Shown here in pieces: positions 33,642 to 40,400 of a DNA stretch of 48,917 nucleotides (the first letter of the stretch is position 1; each line of letters begins with the position of its first letter). Source of the stretch: Gemmatimonadales bacterium (lineage in GTDB: Bacteria > Gemmatimonadota > Gemmatimonadetes > Longimicrobiales > Gaopeijiaceae); contig REBP01000096.1 of NCBI GenBank assembly GCA_007692665.1, forward strand, positions 1-48,917, written 5' to 3'. Under the pieces are notes generated by a model. It saw only the letters and a program-made list of their open reading frames with translations, was not told the DNA's origin and searched no databases. The position numbers and the translations under genes are program-made.

Positions 33642-33671
33642 TTGACGACTCCGACCTCTCTTCCCTAGAAT
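33642..33671 (+). promoter_or_regulatory. Near-consensus promoter driving the Cys leader
   Basis: TTGACG (33642-33647) and TAGAAT (33666-33671) are separated by 18 bases, the best match to a housekeeping promoter seen in the window. The start point would fall near 33678, the A of the leader ATG, implying a leaderless transcript. Confidence 0.8.
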
Positions 33672-33677
33672 CTGCGC

Positions 33678-33833
33678 ATGAACCGTCCGGACCACCCCCT
33701 CTCGCTCCGCAGCGCGCCCTCCGCCGGCGCCGCTGCCGGAGGCCACATGTGCATGTGCTGCTGCATGCCGATCTCCTGTTCCGGGAGAGAGGTGGCCGGA
33801 CGTTCCTGTGCCCGTGGCGGAGACCCCATGTAG
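33678..33833 (+). CDS. Cysteine-rich leader peptide of an attenuator
   Basis: 51 codons from ATG 33678 to TAG 33831-33833. Codons 23-31 read H-M-C-M-C-C-C-M-P, and further Cys codons are 34 and 44, six in all; four Cys and three Met fall within seven codons. The ORF starts at the predicted transcription start with no ribosome site, so it would be translated leaderless. A perfect terminator follows, then the ATP-grasp and monooxygenase genes. The layout is that of a ribosome-mediated attenuator that senses charged tRNA-Cys (perhaps also tRNA-Met). The peptide itself probably has no function. Polycysteine leaderless ORFs are known to regulate sulfur genes in actinobacteria. Confidence 0.75.
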   Translation: MNRPDHPLSLRSAPSAGAAAGGHMCMCCCMPISCSGREVAGRSCARGGDPM

Positions 33834-33905
33834 TCCTCCAGGCTCCCGACCCACGGTTCGCAGCGCCTCCAGCGGCCCCCTCTCCATCGACGAGAGGGGG
33901 CCGCT
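33741..33905 (+). promoter_or_regulatory. Four-segment transcription attenuator
   Basis: Segment 1, GGCCAC (33741-33746), just before the Cys codons, pairs with GTGGCC (33792-33797) in segment 2. Segment 2, GAGAGGTGGCCG (33787-33798), pairs at 11 of 12 positions with segment 3, CGGCCCCCTCTC (33873-33884). Segments 3 and 4 form the terminator. A ribosome stalled at codons 25-29 would cover segment 1, free segment 2 and allow the antiterminator. Confidence 0.7.
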
Positions 33906-33911
33906 TTTTTT
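33871..33911 (+). terminator. Perfect intrinsic terminator between leader and operon
   Basis: AGCGGCCCCCTCTC (33871-33884), loop CATCGAC, GAGAGGGGGCCGCT (33892-33905), then an uninterrupted run of seven T (33905-33911). It lies 26 bases before the ATP-grasp ATG at 33938, so it must be bypassed for the operon to be expressed. Confidence 0.92.
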
Positions 33912-33937
33912 CGTTCCCCGCACACCTCGAGAGACCC

Positions 33938-34906
33938 ATGGCACAGGACACCCCCACCCTCGGCATCTACTTCGAACACCCGGACTGGTTCAGGCCCCTC
34001 TTCGCGGAGCTGGACCGCAGGGGTCTTCCCTGGGATGCGATTCCCGCAGCGGGACACAGCTTCGATCCCGCGGAACGCACCCCGTCCCACCCCGTGGTGC
34101 TGAACCGCATGAGCCCGTCGGCGTGGCTCCGGGACGGACCGTCGCAGATCTTCCACACCACGCCCTGGCTGGAGCACCTCGAGGGGCTCGGGGCGCGCGT
34201 CATCAACGGGTCGCGGGCCTGGGGCTTCGAGGTGTCGAAGGCCGCCCAGCTCTCGCTGCTCCGGAAGCTCGGGCTCCCCTTTCCCCCGGCACGGGCGATC
34301 CACGACGCGAGCGCACTTCCCGCACGTGCGGCGGAGCTTCGGTTCCCGGTGGTCGTGAAACCCAACGTGGGCGGGAGCGGCGCGGGCGTCGTACGCTTCG
34401 ATTCGCCCGAGGCCCTGGCGGCCGCCGTGGCCCTCGGCGGAATCGATCTCGGGATCGACGGCACGGGACTGATCCAGGAGTTCATCCCGGCGCGGGACGG
34501 GCGCATCGTCCGGGTGGAAGTCCTGAACGGCCGCGTGCTCTATGCCATTCGCATCTACAGCTCGGGCGACGTCTTCAACCTCTGCCCCGCCGACGTCTGC
34601 CAGGGCGTCGACGGCGCGGCACTCGCACGGGCGGCGTGCCCTGCCGACGCGCCCGTGAACGACCTTCGGGTGGAGGCGTACACCCCCCCGGAGTCCGTGA
34701 CGCGGGACGTGGAACGCATCATGGCCGCCGCCGGCATCGAGGTGGGAGGGGTCGAGTACCTGGTCGATGACCGGGACGGACAGCTCTGCTACTACGACGT
34801 GAACGCGCTCTCGAACTTCGTGGCCGACGGTGAACGGGTCCTGGGCTTCGATCCCTTCGCGCGGCTGGTGGACTGGCTCGAGGCTGAACTCCGGGGGGTC
34901 GCATGA
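33938..34906 (+). CDS. ATP-grasp ligase, RimK/glutathione-synthase-like
   Basis: 322 residues from ATG 33938, with GAGAGA just upstream. An N-terminal pre-ATP-grasp domain (LGIYFEHPDWFRPLFAELDR) leads to the ATP-grasp fold: FEVSKAAQLSLLRKLGLPFP, FPVVVKPNVGGSGAGVVRFD with K141, LIQEFIPARDGRIVRVEVLN, and the metal-binding YYDVNALSNF (D287, N289). Such enzymes join an amine or thiol to a carboxylate using ATP, as in RimK and glutathione synthase. Its substrate is unknown. It overlaps the flavin monooxygenase by four bases (ATGA) and is controlled by the Cys attenuator, which suggests a role in thiol or organosulfur metabolism. Confidence 0.82.
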   Translation: MAQDTPTLGIYFEHPDWFRPLFAELDRRGLPWDAIPAAGHSFDPAERTPSHPVVLNRMSPSAWLRDGPSQIFHTTPWLEHLEGLGARVINGSRAWGFEVSKAAQLSLLRKLGLPFPPARAIHDASALPARAAELRFPVVVKPNVGGSGAGVVRFDSPEALAAAVALGGIDLGIDGTGLIQEFIPARDGRIVRVEVLNGRVLYAIRIYSSGDVFNLCPADVCQGVDGAALARAACPADAPVNDLRVEAYTPPESVTRDVERIMAAAGIEVGGVEYLVDDRDGQLCYYDVNALSNFVADGERVLGFDPFARLVDWLEAELRGVA

Positions 34907-35958
34907 GATACGGCTACTGGCTCCCCATGTTCGGCGGCTGGCTCCGGAACGTGGAGGACGAGGGAATGGAGGCCTCGTGGGACTACGTGAGCCGCCTGGC
35001 CCGCCGGAGCGAGGAGATCGGGTTCGACCTGACCCTCCTGGCCGAACTGAACCTGAACGACATCAAGGGGATGGAAGCGCCCTCCCTCGATGCGTGGAGC
35101 ACCGCCGCGGCGCTGGCCGCGGTGACGAAGCGCCTGGAACTCATGGTTGCGGTCCGCCCGACCTTTCACGAGCCGGCGCTGCTGGCCAAGCAGGCGGCGA
35201 ACATCGACCGTATCAGCGGCGGGAGGCTCTCGCTGAACGTGGTTTCGTCCTGGTGGGCCACCGAGGCGAAGAAGTACGGGATCGGGTTCGACACCCACGA
35301 CGCGCGCTACGACCGCACGGCGGAGTGGCTCCAGGTGGTCAAGGGCATGTGGACCCAGCCGGAGTTCTCCTTCGAGGGCCGGTTCTACCAGGTCGACGGG
35401 GGAATCCTGGAACCCAAGCCCCTTCAGCGGCCGCACCCCACCCTGTACGCCGGGGGCGAGTCACCGGCAGGCCGCGCGGTGATCGCCGAACACTGCGACG
35501 CCTGGCTCACCCACGGGGATCCGCCCGACCTCATCCTTCCGAAGGTGGCCGACATGGCGGCGCGGCGGCGGGACCTCGGGCTGCCGCCGCTCCGGTTCGG
35601 CGCCGCCGGCTACGTGGTGGTGCGCTCCACCGACGCCGAGGTGCGGCGCGAGGTCGAGCGCATCACCGACGTACGCCAGAACGCCCGCGGCTTCGCCAAC
35701 TACCAGGACTGGGTCCAGAACACGAAGATGGACCGCGCCGTGAGTCTCAAGGACTACTCCGTGTCGAACCGGGGCCTCCGGTCGGGGCTCATGGGCACGC
35801 CCGACGAGGTGGCAGACCGGATCCGCAGCTTCGAGGAGATCGGCCTGGACCTGCTGCTCCTCCAGTTCAGCCCCCAGCACGAGGAGATGGAGCGGTTCGC
35901 CGAGGAGGTGATGCCGCTGGTCGGAACCTCCGCTCCCCGGCTGGGGGCCACGGGCTGA
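34903..35958 (+). CDS. Luciferase-like flavin-dependent monooxygenase (SsuD/SfnG-like)
   Basis: 351 residues. Bacterial-luciferase fold: MRYGYWLPMFGGWLRNVEDE, IGFDLTLLAELNLNDI, LAAVTKRLELMVAVRPTFHE, PALLAKQAANIDRISGGRLS, LNVVSSWWATEAKKYGIGFD, HDARYDRTAEWLQVVKGMW and SPAGRAVIAEHCDAWLTHGD. These match the FMNH2-dependent sulfonate and sulfone monooxygenase branch (SsuD, SfnG), though a strict assignment needs a tree. Those enzymes release sulfite or sulfinate as a sulfur source. Translational coupling to the ATP-grasp gene and Cys-leader control fit a sulfur-scavenging role. The TGA lies in a hairpin shared with the next, convergent gene. Confidence 0.85.
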   Translation: MRYGYWLPMFGGWLRNVEDEGMEASWDYVSRLARRSEEIGFDLTLLAELNLNDIKGMEAPSLDAWSTAAALAAVTKRLELMVAVRPTFHEPALLAKQAANIDRISGGRLSLNVVSSWWATEAKKYGIGFDTHDARYDRTAEWLQVVKGMWTQPEFSFEGRFYQVDGGILEPKPLQRPHPTLYAGGESPAGRAVIAEHCDAWLTHGDPPDLILPKVADMAARRRDLGLPPLRFGAAGYVVVRSTDAEVRREVERITDVRQNARGFANYQDWVQNTKMDRAVSLKDYSVSNRGLRSGLMGTPDEVADRIRSFEEIGLDLLLLQFSPQHEEMERFAEEVMPLVGTSAPRLGATG

Positions 35959-35992
35959 GCGCCGGTGCAGGTGGCTTCGGCCAGGCTCAGCC
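35953..35992. terminator. Hairpin holding both convergent stop codons
   Basis: GGCTGAGC (35953-35960) and GCTCAGCC (35985-35992) form a perfect 8-bp stem. The left arm contains the TGA of the monooxygenase, the right arm the stop of the minus-strand gene at 35987. It probably serves both directions. Confidence 0.6.
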
Positions 35993-36253
35993 GGGCTGCC
36001 TCACCGGAAGCCCGATGGCGTGCGCCTCGGCAACCGGGAAGTAGCGCTGGGTGCTGGCATCCTTCAGCGTCCCGTCGATGTACGCCTGCAGGTCGTCGAC
36101 GGACGGGGCCTCGTAGAGGCAGACGGCCTGGGCGAGGTCCGACGCCGGGAAGAAATGGTGGACGTGGAGGTCGGCCGGAAGCGGGAAGACCTCCTCGGCG
36201 CACGCCTGGAACTTCTCCGGGTCGTGGATCTCGTGCGTGATGGCGATGAACAT
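35987..36253 (-). CDS. Small hypothetical protein, ferredoxin-like alpha/beta pattern
   Basis: 88 residues from ATG 36253. MFIAITHEIHDPEKFQACAE, then EVFPLPADLHVHHFFPASDL, AQAVCLYEAPSVDDLQAYID and GTLKDASTQRYFPVAEAHAI. The strand-helix-strand order and length suit a dimeric alpha-beta barrel fold, such as small monooxygenase- or muconolactone-isomerase-like proteins, and the HVHH could bind metal. Family not recognised. It ends convergently with the sulfur-type monooxygenase. Confidence 0.65.
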   Translation of the reverse strand: MFIAITHEIHDPEKFQACAEEVFPLPADLHVHHFFPASDLAQAVCLYEAPSVDDLQAYIDGTLKDASTQRYFPVAEAHAIGLPVRQPG

Positions 36254-36368
36254 GTTCAGCCTCCAGTCGGGAGAAACGCTTGTGAGGCAGAACCATGGGG
36301 CCGCCGCGTTGCATGGGCCGATGCACGCAGCGTTGTGATGGCGGCGCGCGCACGCAGGCTCCCTCCGC

Positions 36369-36431
36369 TTCGCCGACCTGGTCATCGGGGCGGCCCGGGG
36401 GTGCTGGGGCCCGCGTGTCCGAAGCCAGGGT
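36369..36431 (+). pseudogene. Decayed fragment of a gene like the 31342 membrane domain
   Basis: The stretch encodes RFADLVIGAARG in the best frame, matching RFADLIIGSARG of the 31342 gene (DNA near 31890-31950). About 50 of 62 bases agree, including the following TGCTGG and GTnTCCGAAGCC, but one G is missing in the G-run near 36404, which breaks the frame. Nothing else in 36254-36614 reads as a gene, so the rest of that copy has been lost. Confidence 0.6.
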
Positions 36432-36614
36432 GGACGATGGAGGGCGGGATGACAGAAAGACAATCCTTTCCTCGCCACCACTGGCAGAGCAAGGGGAACC
36501 ACCTCGTGACGCGGACCCAAGCTGGGACGAAAGAGGCTGGCCAGGCGGATTGCCTCCGGCTCAGGAAATCGGCGCGATGTTTGCATTTCCGGAGCAGTCC
36601 CGCTAACGATCTTT

Positions 36615-36683
36615 CGGGGTTCACACCGCTCCGGGGTTCACACCGCTCCGGGGTTCACACCGCTCCGGGGTATTCACCACTCT
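36615..36683. repeat. 17-bp tandem repeat array
   Basis: Three exact copies of CGGGGTTCACACCGCTC (36615-36631, 36632-36648, 36649-36665) and a fourth, degenerate copy from 36666. It precedes a lower-GC gene pair by about 115 bases. There are no spacers, so it is not a CRISPR array. Confidence 0.9.
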
Positions 36684-36798
36684 GGAGCCGCCTATGCTTG
36701 CAAATGCTAGCACGGTTTGCCCTTCCCGTCCTTCCTCATCGGGCCTGAGTCGACTCTCGCGCAGAAACAGTGGCTCCAAGGATGTGGCCGGATCAAGG

Positions 36799-37305
36799 AT
36801 GTCATGGCGGTTTTCTGTCGTGCTTGTCATCCTTGCCGCGGTTTCCGGTTGTGACCAGACCGAAAGCAGCCCGCTGGCGCCTCTCGCGGCCGAAGATGGA
36901 GCTCTCTTGAGTCTCGTTGGCGATCCCTGCCCCGCCGCATCCTGGCAAGACTGCACGGAGCTGGATTACGATACGGCTCAGCGCATCCGAGATGCAATCG
37001 ACGCCTACTTCTTCTTCGGGTCGATGGATCAGCGATGCCACGACGCCCGTAGCGCAATGCTCGCAGTCGTGGACAACGCGGGCAACGGCAACCTCTGGCT
37101 ATTTGACTCCCACTCAGCTGATGGCCCAGGTGGGTTCGTCGCGGGGGAGGTCATCGGAGGATTCCTTGTCGGGTTCAACGGCCCGATTACGTGGAACAGT
37201 CTCTCCAGTCTCGGAAGAATCGGAATTCACGAGGGCGCGCACCTGATGGGATGGGGCGAGCCCGTTGCTGAGGAACTTGAAAATGCCTGTCTCGTTCTTT
37301 CCTGA
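36799..37305 (+). CDS. Small lipoprotein with an HExxH motif
   Basis: 168 residues from ATG 36799, chosen because a lipoprotein signal follows at once (MSWRFSVVLVILAAVSGCDQ). After an acidic linker come CPAASWQDCTELDYDTAQRI and IDAYFFFGSMDQRCHDARSA. Near the end, LGRIGIHEGAHLMGWGEPV carries H144-E145-x-x-H148, the zincin motif, so it may be a small zinc peptidase; alternatively the site binds metal without catalysis. Four Cys suggest disulfides. Base use is less GC-rich than its neighbours, hinting at transfer. It overlaps the next gene by 23 bases. Confidence 0.7.
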   Translation: MSWRFSVVLVILAAVSGCDQTESSPLAPLAAEDGALLSLVGDPCPAASWQDCTELDYDTAQRIRDAIDAYFFFGSMDQRCHDARSAMLAVVDNAGNGNLWLFDSHSADGPGGFVAGEVIGGFLVGFNGPITWNSLSSLGRIGIHEGAHLMGWGEPVAEELENACLVLS

Positions 37306-37855
37306 CGGCCCTGCGCGGCGGTTCCTGAGCTTTGGGCTTGTGCTCGTCGCCTGCGTCCCGACTACCTCTCTCGCCGCCCAGACCACGGAACCGGACCTTG
37401 GCATGATGGCCGCGGCGATACAGCATGCAGAGACCACGTTCGCGGCCGCTCCCGTGTTCGAGGAACGTGCCCGACGCGGCACAACCGTACTGGTCCCCAC
37501 CGCCCGCCATGCACGACTTGCCGGGCTGCTCGAGGCCGCCACAGGCGCCAAGGTGCTCCCTGAGGGCACCGAGGTCATCGATTGCACGGACGCCGGGTGT
37601 GCGCCGGCCTTCGATGGACTGACGATCACCCGCGTTGGCTTCGAATCAGATCCGGGGATCGCCGACGGACGCCCGCTCTTCTGGGTGCGATGGCTCGAAC
37701 CTTCAGGGGGCCGCTCGGTGGCCACACGGAGCCAATCCCTTGACCTGCGCCTTGAGGGCTCGACATGGGTTGTGGGTGCGGTGCTCTCGGAGGGGTGGGC
37801 CACCATGATTCCACGACCGGCGGCCACCGGAGCCAGGGACGGCGCGGTCAGGTAG
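37283..37855 (+). CDS. Exported hypothetical protein
   Basis: 190 residues from ATG 37283, with GAGGA about nine bases upstream. The signal peptide MPVSFFPDGPARRFLSFGLV continues to LVACVPTTSLAAQ (cleavage about residue 33). The mature part has EERARRGTTVLVPTARHARL, EVIDCTDAGCAPAFDGLTI with two Cys that could pair, and TRSQSLDLRLEGSTWVVGAV. No family recognised. Coupled to the HEGAH lipoprotein by overlap and sharing its lower GC. Its stop overlaps the convergent hydrolase gene by eight bases. Confidence 0.65.
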   Translation: MPVSFFPDGPARRFLSFGLVLVACVPTTSLAAQTTEPDLGMMAAAIQHAETTFAAAPVFEERARRGTTVLVPTARHARLAGLLEAATGAKVLPEGTEVIDCTDAGCAPAFDGLTITRVGFESDPGIADGRPLFWVRWLEPSGGRSVATRSQSLDLRLEGSTWVVGAVLSEGWATMIPRPAATGARDGAVR

Positions 37856-40139
37856 GTCCGGGAACGCGCCCGAGTTCTACGCACGGAGCTTCAGGGTTGC
37901 CGGGACGGCATCCGAGGTTTGAGCCCGGCGGTGCGGCGTCGGTCTCTGACGGAGCTCCAGTCCCCCCGTTCACCCTCGGCGCCAGGAACGCGTCGCCCGG
38001 CTGCGCCAGCCCCACCCCGCTCACGATGATCTCGCCCACCCGGGTGCGGTCGAAGACGAGGTGGATCTCCCGGAGCGTCGAGAGATCGAGTTCCGGGTTC
38101 ACCGAAGTGAACTCGTCCAGCGGCACGGAGAACCCGTGCCCCACCACCTCGTGCAACGTCGGGAAGCGGCTGTTCTCCAGGTCCGACCGCCGGAGTACGC
38201 GGATGTCGAGGGGTGCCCGGAGCGGCCCGAACTGGCTGATCGGCAGCGTCGCCCGCGCGCCCGACGCGTCCACGAGCTCCAACGAGAAGTCCATGGGCTC
38301 GGATTCTTCGGGGTCGTCCTCGTCGTCGGGGTCCGTCGAAGGGGCCGTCGGCGGGTTCGCGTCCTGCTCCTGGACGCCCGCCCGGTTTGCCGAGGGATCG
38401 TTCGCCGCGTCGTCCGGGCCATCGGCCTGGGTCGGCTCGGGCGTTGGCGGCGGCGGCGGAGGCGGCTTGCGCTCGGTGGGGGCGACCTCGAGTTCGAGGG
38501 TGGTCCCGGTGCCGGCACCCCACTCAGCGGCCAGTCCCTCGGGAAGGGCGATGGAGTAGCGGGGCGGGCCCATGGGGTCGCACCCGAGGTCATCGGTGGT
38601 CGCGACCTCACACGCCGCGTCACTGGCGTCCGGGTCCCCGGCACTCGCCGCCTTTTCGGCCGCCGCCGGCTCGGCTTCGGCCGTCCGGTGCCATCCGAGC
38701 CACACGCCCTGCCGCTGCTGGGACACCTGTCGCTGCGGGGTGATGCGGGAGCGGAGGACCATTTCGCCCTCGCGCCAGGTGGAGAGGCCCACGCCCTGGA
38801 GCGTCACGCCGGGCACGGTGCCGGTGGTCAGGTCGATGTCCTCGCTGAAGTCGGCAAGGGGCCGGAAGGAGGCGTGCTGGAACCGGGTCTTGTACATGGT
38901 GGGCGGAAGCCAGCCGCCGGCGGTGCGGTGGTCCCGGAAGAGGGGGAGGAAGCGGGGGTCCTCCCGGAGCGTGGCCTCGAGAAACGCGGCAATGTAGACC
39001 CGGGCAAACTCGAGCTGGTCCTCCATGGGCATGAGGCCGTCCAGCGCCAGGATGCGGGGGCTGCGCGGGCCGTTGTCGAAGGCGCCCCACTCCTCGTTCC
39101 ACTGCCCGTGGTTCGCACGGTACACGTAGACGGCCGACTTGAAGGCGGGTACCCGGCCGCTGAAGCCGACCCGGGCGTACTGGCGGAGCCCGGCGAAGCT
39201 CGTCACGTCGCCGTCGTGGGATCCGTGGAAGACGAGGTAGTTCACGTCTTCGAGGGGCACGGCCCGGTTCGAGGGCTCGTACTGCCCGTCCACCGGGGCG
39301 ATGGCCACGAGGGAGCGGATGTCGAAGCCGAAGTCGAAGGTCAGGGACGCGTCGTCCGGGTAGTGCGTGAGCCGGTTGAAGGCCGCGGCATGGGCCACCG
39401 CCTCGCCTCCGCGGGAGTGTCCCATCAGCGCAATCCGCTCCCAGTCGACAGTCCCGTGGAAGGGGTTGTCCTCGTCCGCATCGAATCCCTGCCACGCCTT
39501 CAGGTGCTGGAGCAGCATCCAGCCGCGGGCGTCGTTTTCTCCCCGGATGGCGCCGTTCAGGAAGTTCATGTCCACCGAGACCAGGATGAACCCGCGGCTT
39601 GCCAGGAGTTCTCCCAGGTAGGCGTAGCCGGGATCCGAGAACTCGCGGGGATTGTGGTTGCCGTGGACGATGAGAACGAGCGGGAAGGGCCCGTCGGCGG
39701 CGCCCTCCGGGCGCACGGGGTACCAGACCCGGCCGTTCCGGGGGAACTCGTCGGGGCCGAAGCCCCAGAAGCGCTTCCGGGAAGCGGCCTCCCCTCCGAG
39801 GCTCACGAGTTTCGAGGCGTCCACCGCGGTGGTGGTGAAGGCCACGCTGTCGCCGTATTCGATGCGGTTCCGGTCCGTACCGCTCCCGTACGTGAGAAAC
39901 CCGACCTCGAAGACGCCGGGGCTCGACGGCGATTCGCCCTCGATGGCCTGGTGGGCCAGGACCCTGGCGTGGTCACTCTCGACGAGGTGGAGGGAGGTGC
40001 CACAGCCGGGGAGGAGGAGCACCACCACGGGGACAAGCGCGGCCGTGACCCTCGCCCGGACGCCGCGGCACCGGGGTACGGGACACAGCGGGGGCGCCGG
40101 GGGCTGGGGGATGGACCGAAGAAAATCAGCTGGAAGCAT
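37848..40139 (-). CDS. Alpha/beta-hydrolase lipoprotein with a long C-terminal extension
   Basis: 763 residues from ATG 40139. Lipobox VVLLLPGCGT near residue 45. The hydrolase core has LVLIVHGNHNPREFSDPGY (oxyanion region), the nucleophile elbow LMGHSRGGEAVAH with S242, and VNYLVFHGSHDGDVTSF, giving the probable acid and His partners. It is similar in layout to secreted esterases and dienelactone-hydrolase-type enzymes. From about residue 520 comes an extension with a Pro-rich, then Asp/Glu-rich stretch (RKPPPPPPPTPEPTQ; DPDDEDDPEESEP) and a C-terminal beta domain (LREIHLVFDRTRVGEIIVSG). Divergent from the TPR gene. Confidence 0.8.
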   Translation of the reverse strand: MLPADFLRSIPQPPAPPLCPVPRCRGVRARVTAALVPVVVLLLPGCGTSLHLVESDHARVLAHQAIEGESPSSPGVFEVGFLTYGSGTDRNRIEYGDSVAFTTTAVDASKLVSLGGEAASRKRFWGFGPDEFPRNGRVWYPVRPEGAADGPFPLVLIVHGNHNPREFSDPGYAYLGELLASRGFILVSVDMNFLNGAIRGENDARGWMLLQHLKAWQGFDADEDNPFHGTVDWERIALMGHSRGGEAVAHAAAFNRLTHYPDDASLTFDFGFDIRSLVAIAPVDGQYEPSNRAVPLEDVNYLVFHGSHDGDVTSFAGLRQYARVGFSGRVPAFKSAVYVYRANHGQWNEEWGAFDNGPRSPRILALDGLMPMEDQLEFARVYIAAFLEATLREDPRFLPLFRDHRTAGGWLPPTMYKTRFQHASFRPLADFSEDIDLTTGTVPGVTLQGVGLSTWREGEMVLRSRITPQRQVSQQRQGVWLGWHRTAEAEPAAAEKAASAGDPDASDAACEVATTDDLGCDPMGPPRYSIALPEGLAAEWGAGTGTTLELEVAPTERKPPPPPPPTPEPTQADGPDDAANDPSANRAGVQEQDANPPTAPSTDPDDEDDPEESEPMDFSLELVDASGARATLPISQFGPLRAPLDIRVLRRSDLENSRFPTLHEVVGHGFSVPLDEFTSVNPELDLSTLREIHLVFDRTRVGEIIVSGVGLAQPGDAFLAPRVNGGTGAPSETDAAPPGSNLGCRPGNPEAPCVELGRVPGPT

Positions 40140-40400
40140 GGGAAAGCTTTGGAGGATCCGGGGATACCGGGACGAACACCGACCAGAAATTCGAGAAAAT
40201 GCCTGGCTCAAAACGCTCCTGCCACGCTGCATGAGCGGAAACCGGGCCTTTCGTTGGAACTTTCGGCCGCCTCGGCTGTCGTTTATCAAAAGGAGGAACC
40301 TCGTTCGATCCGGCAAGGGGCATGGGGTCTGCGGCGTGCTTCCCGGCGCCCGCCCCCGTTCCGGCCCCCGATGTCTACCGCGGGAAGCGGAGGATTCATC

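Noticed and set aside
36295-36606. 103-codon ORF in the gap before the low-GC genes
   Set aside because: Unstructured composition; it crosses the decayed gene fragment in a different context and has no clear start signal.
36615-36683. Possible CRISPR array
   Set aside because: The 17-bp units are directly adjacent, with no spacers and no cas genes nearby.
40289-40300. Strong SD-like AAAAGGAGGAA upstream of the TPR gene
   Set aside because: No ATG, GTG or TTG follows at 5-10 bases, and the next frame is a shadow; likely chance.
38061-40400. Upstream extension of the TPR gene frame, giving a 1342-residue protein
   Set aside because: The extension is opposite the alpha/beta hydrolase gene and has shadow composition. 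A good SD and signal peptide mark the start at 40401.
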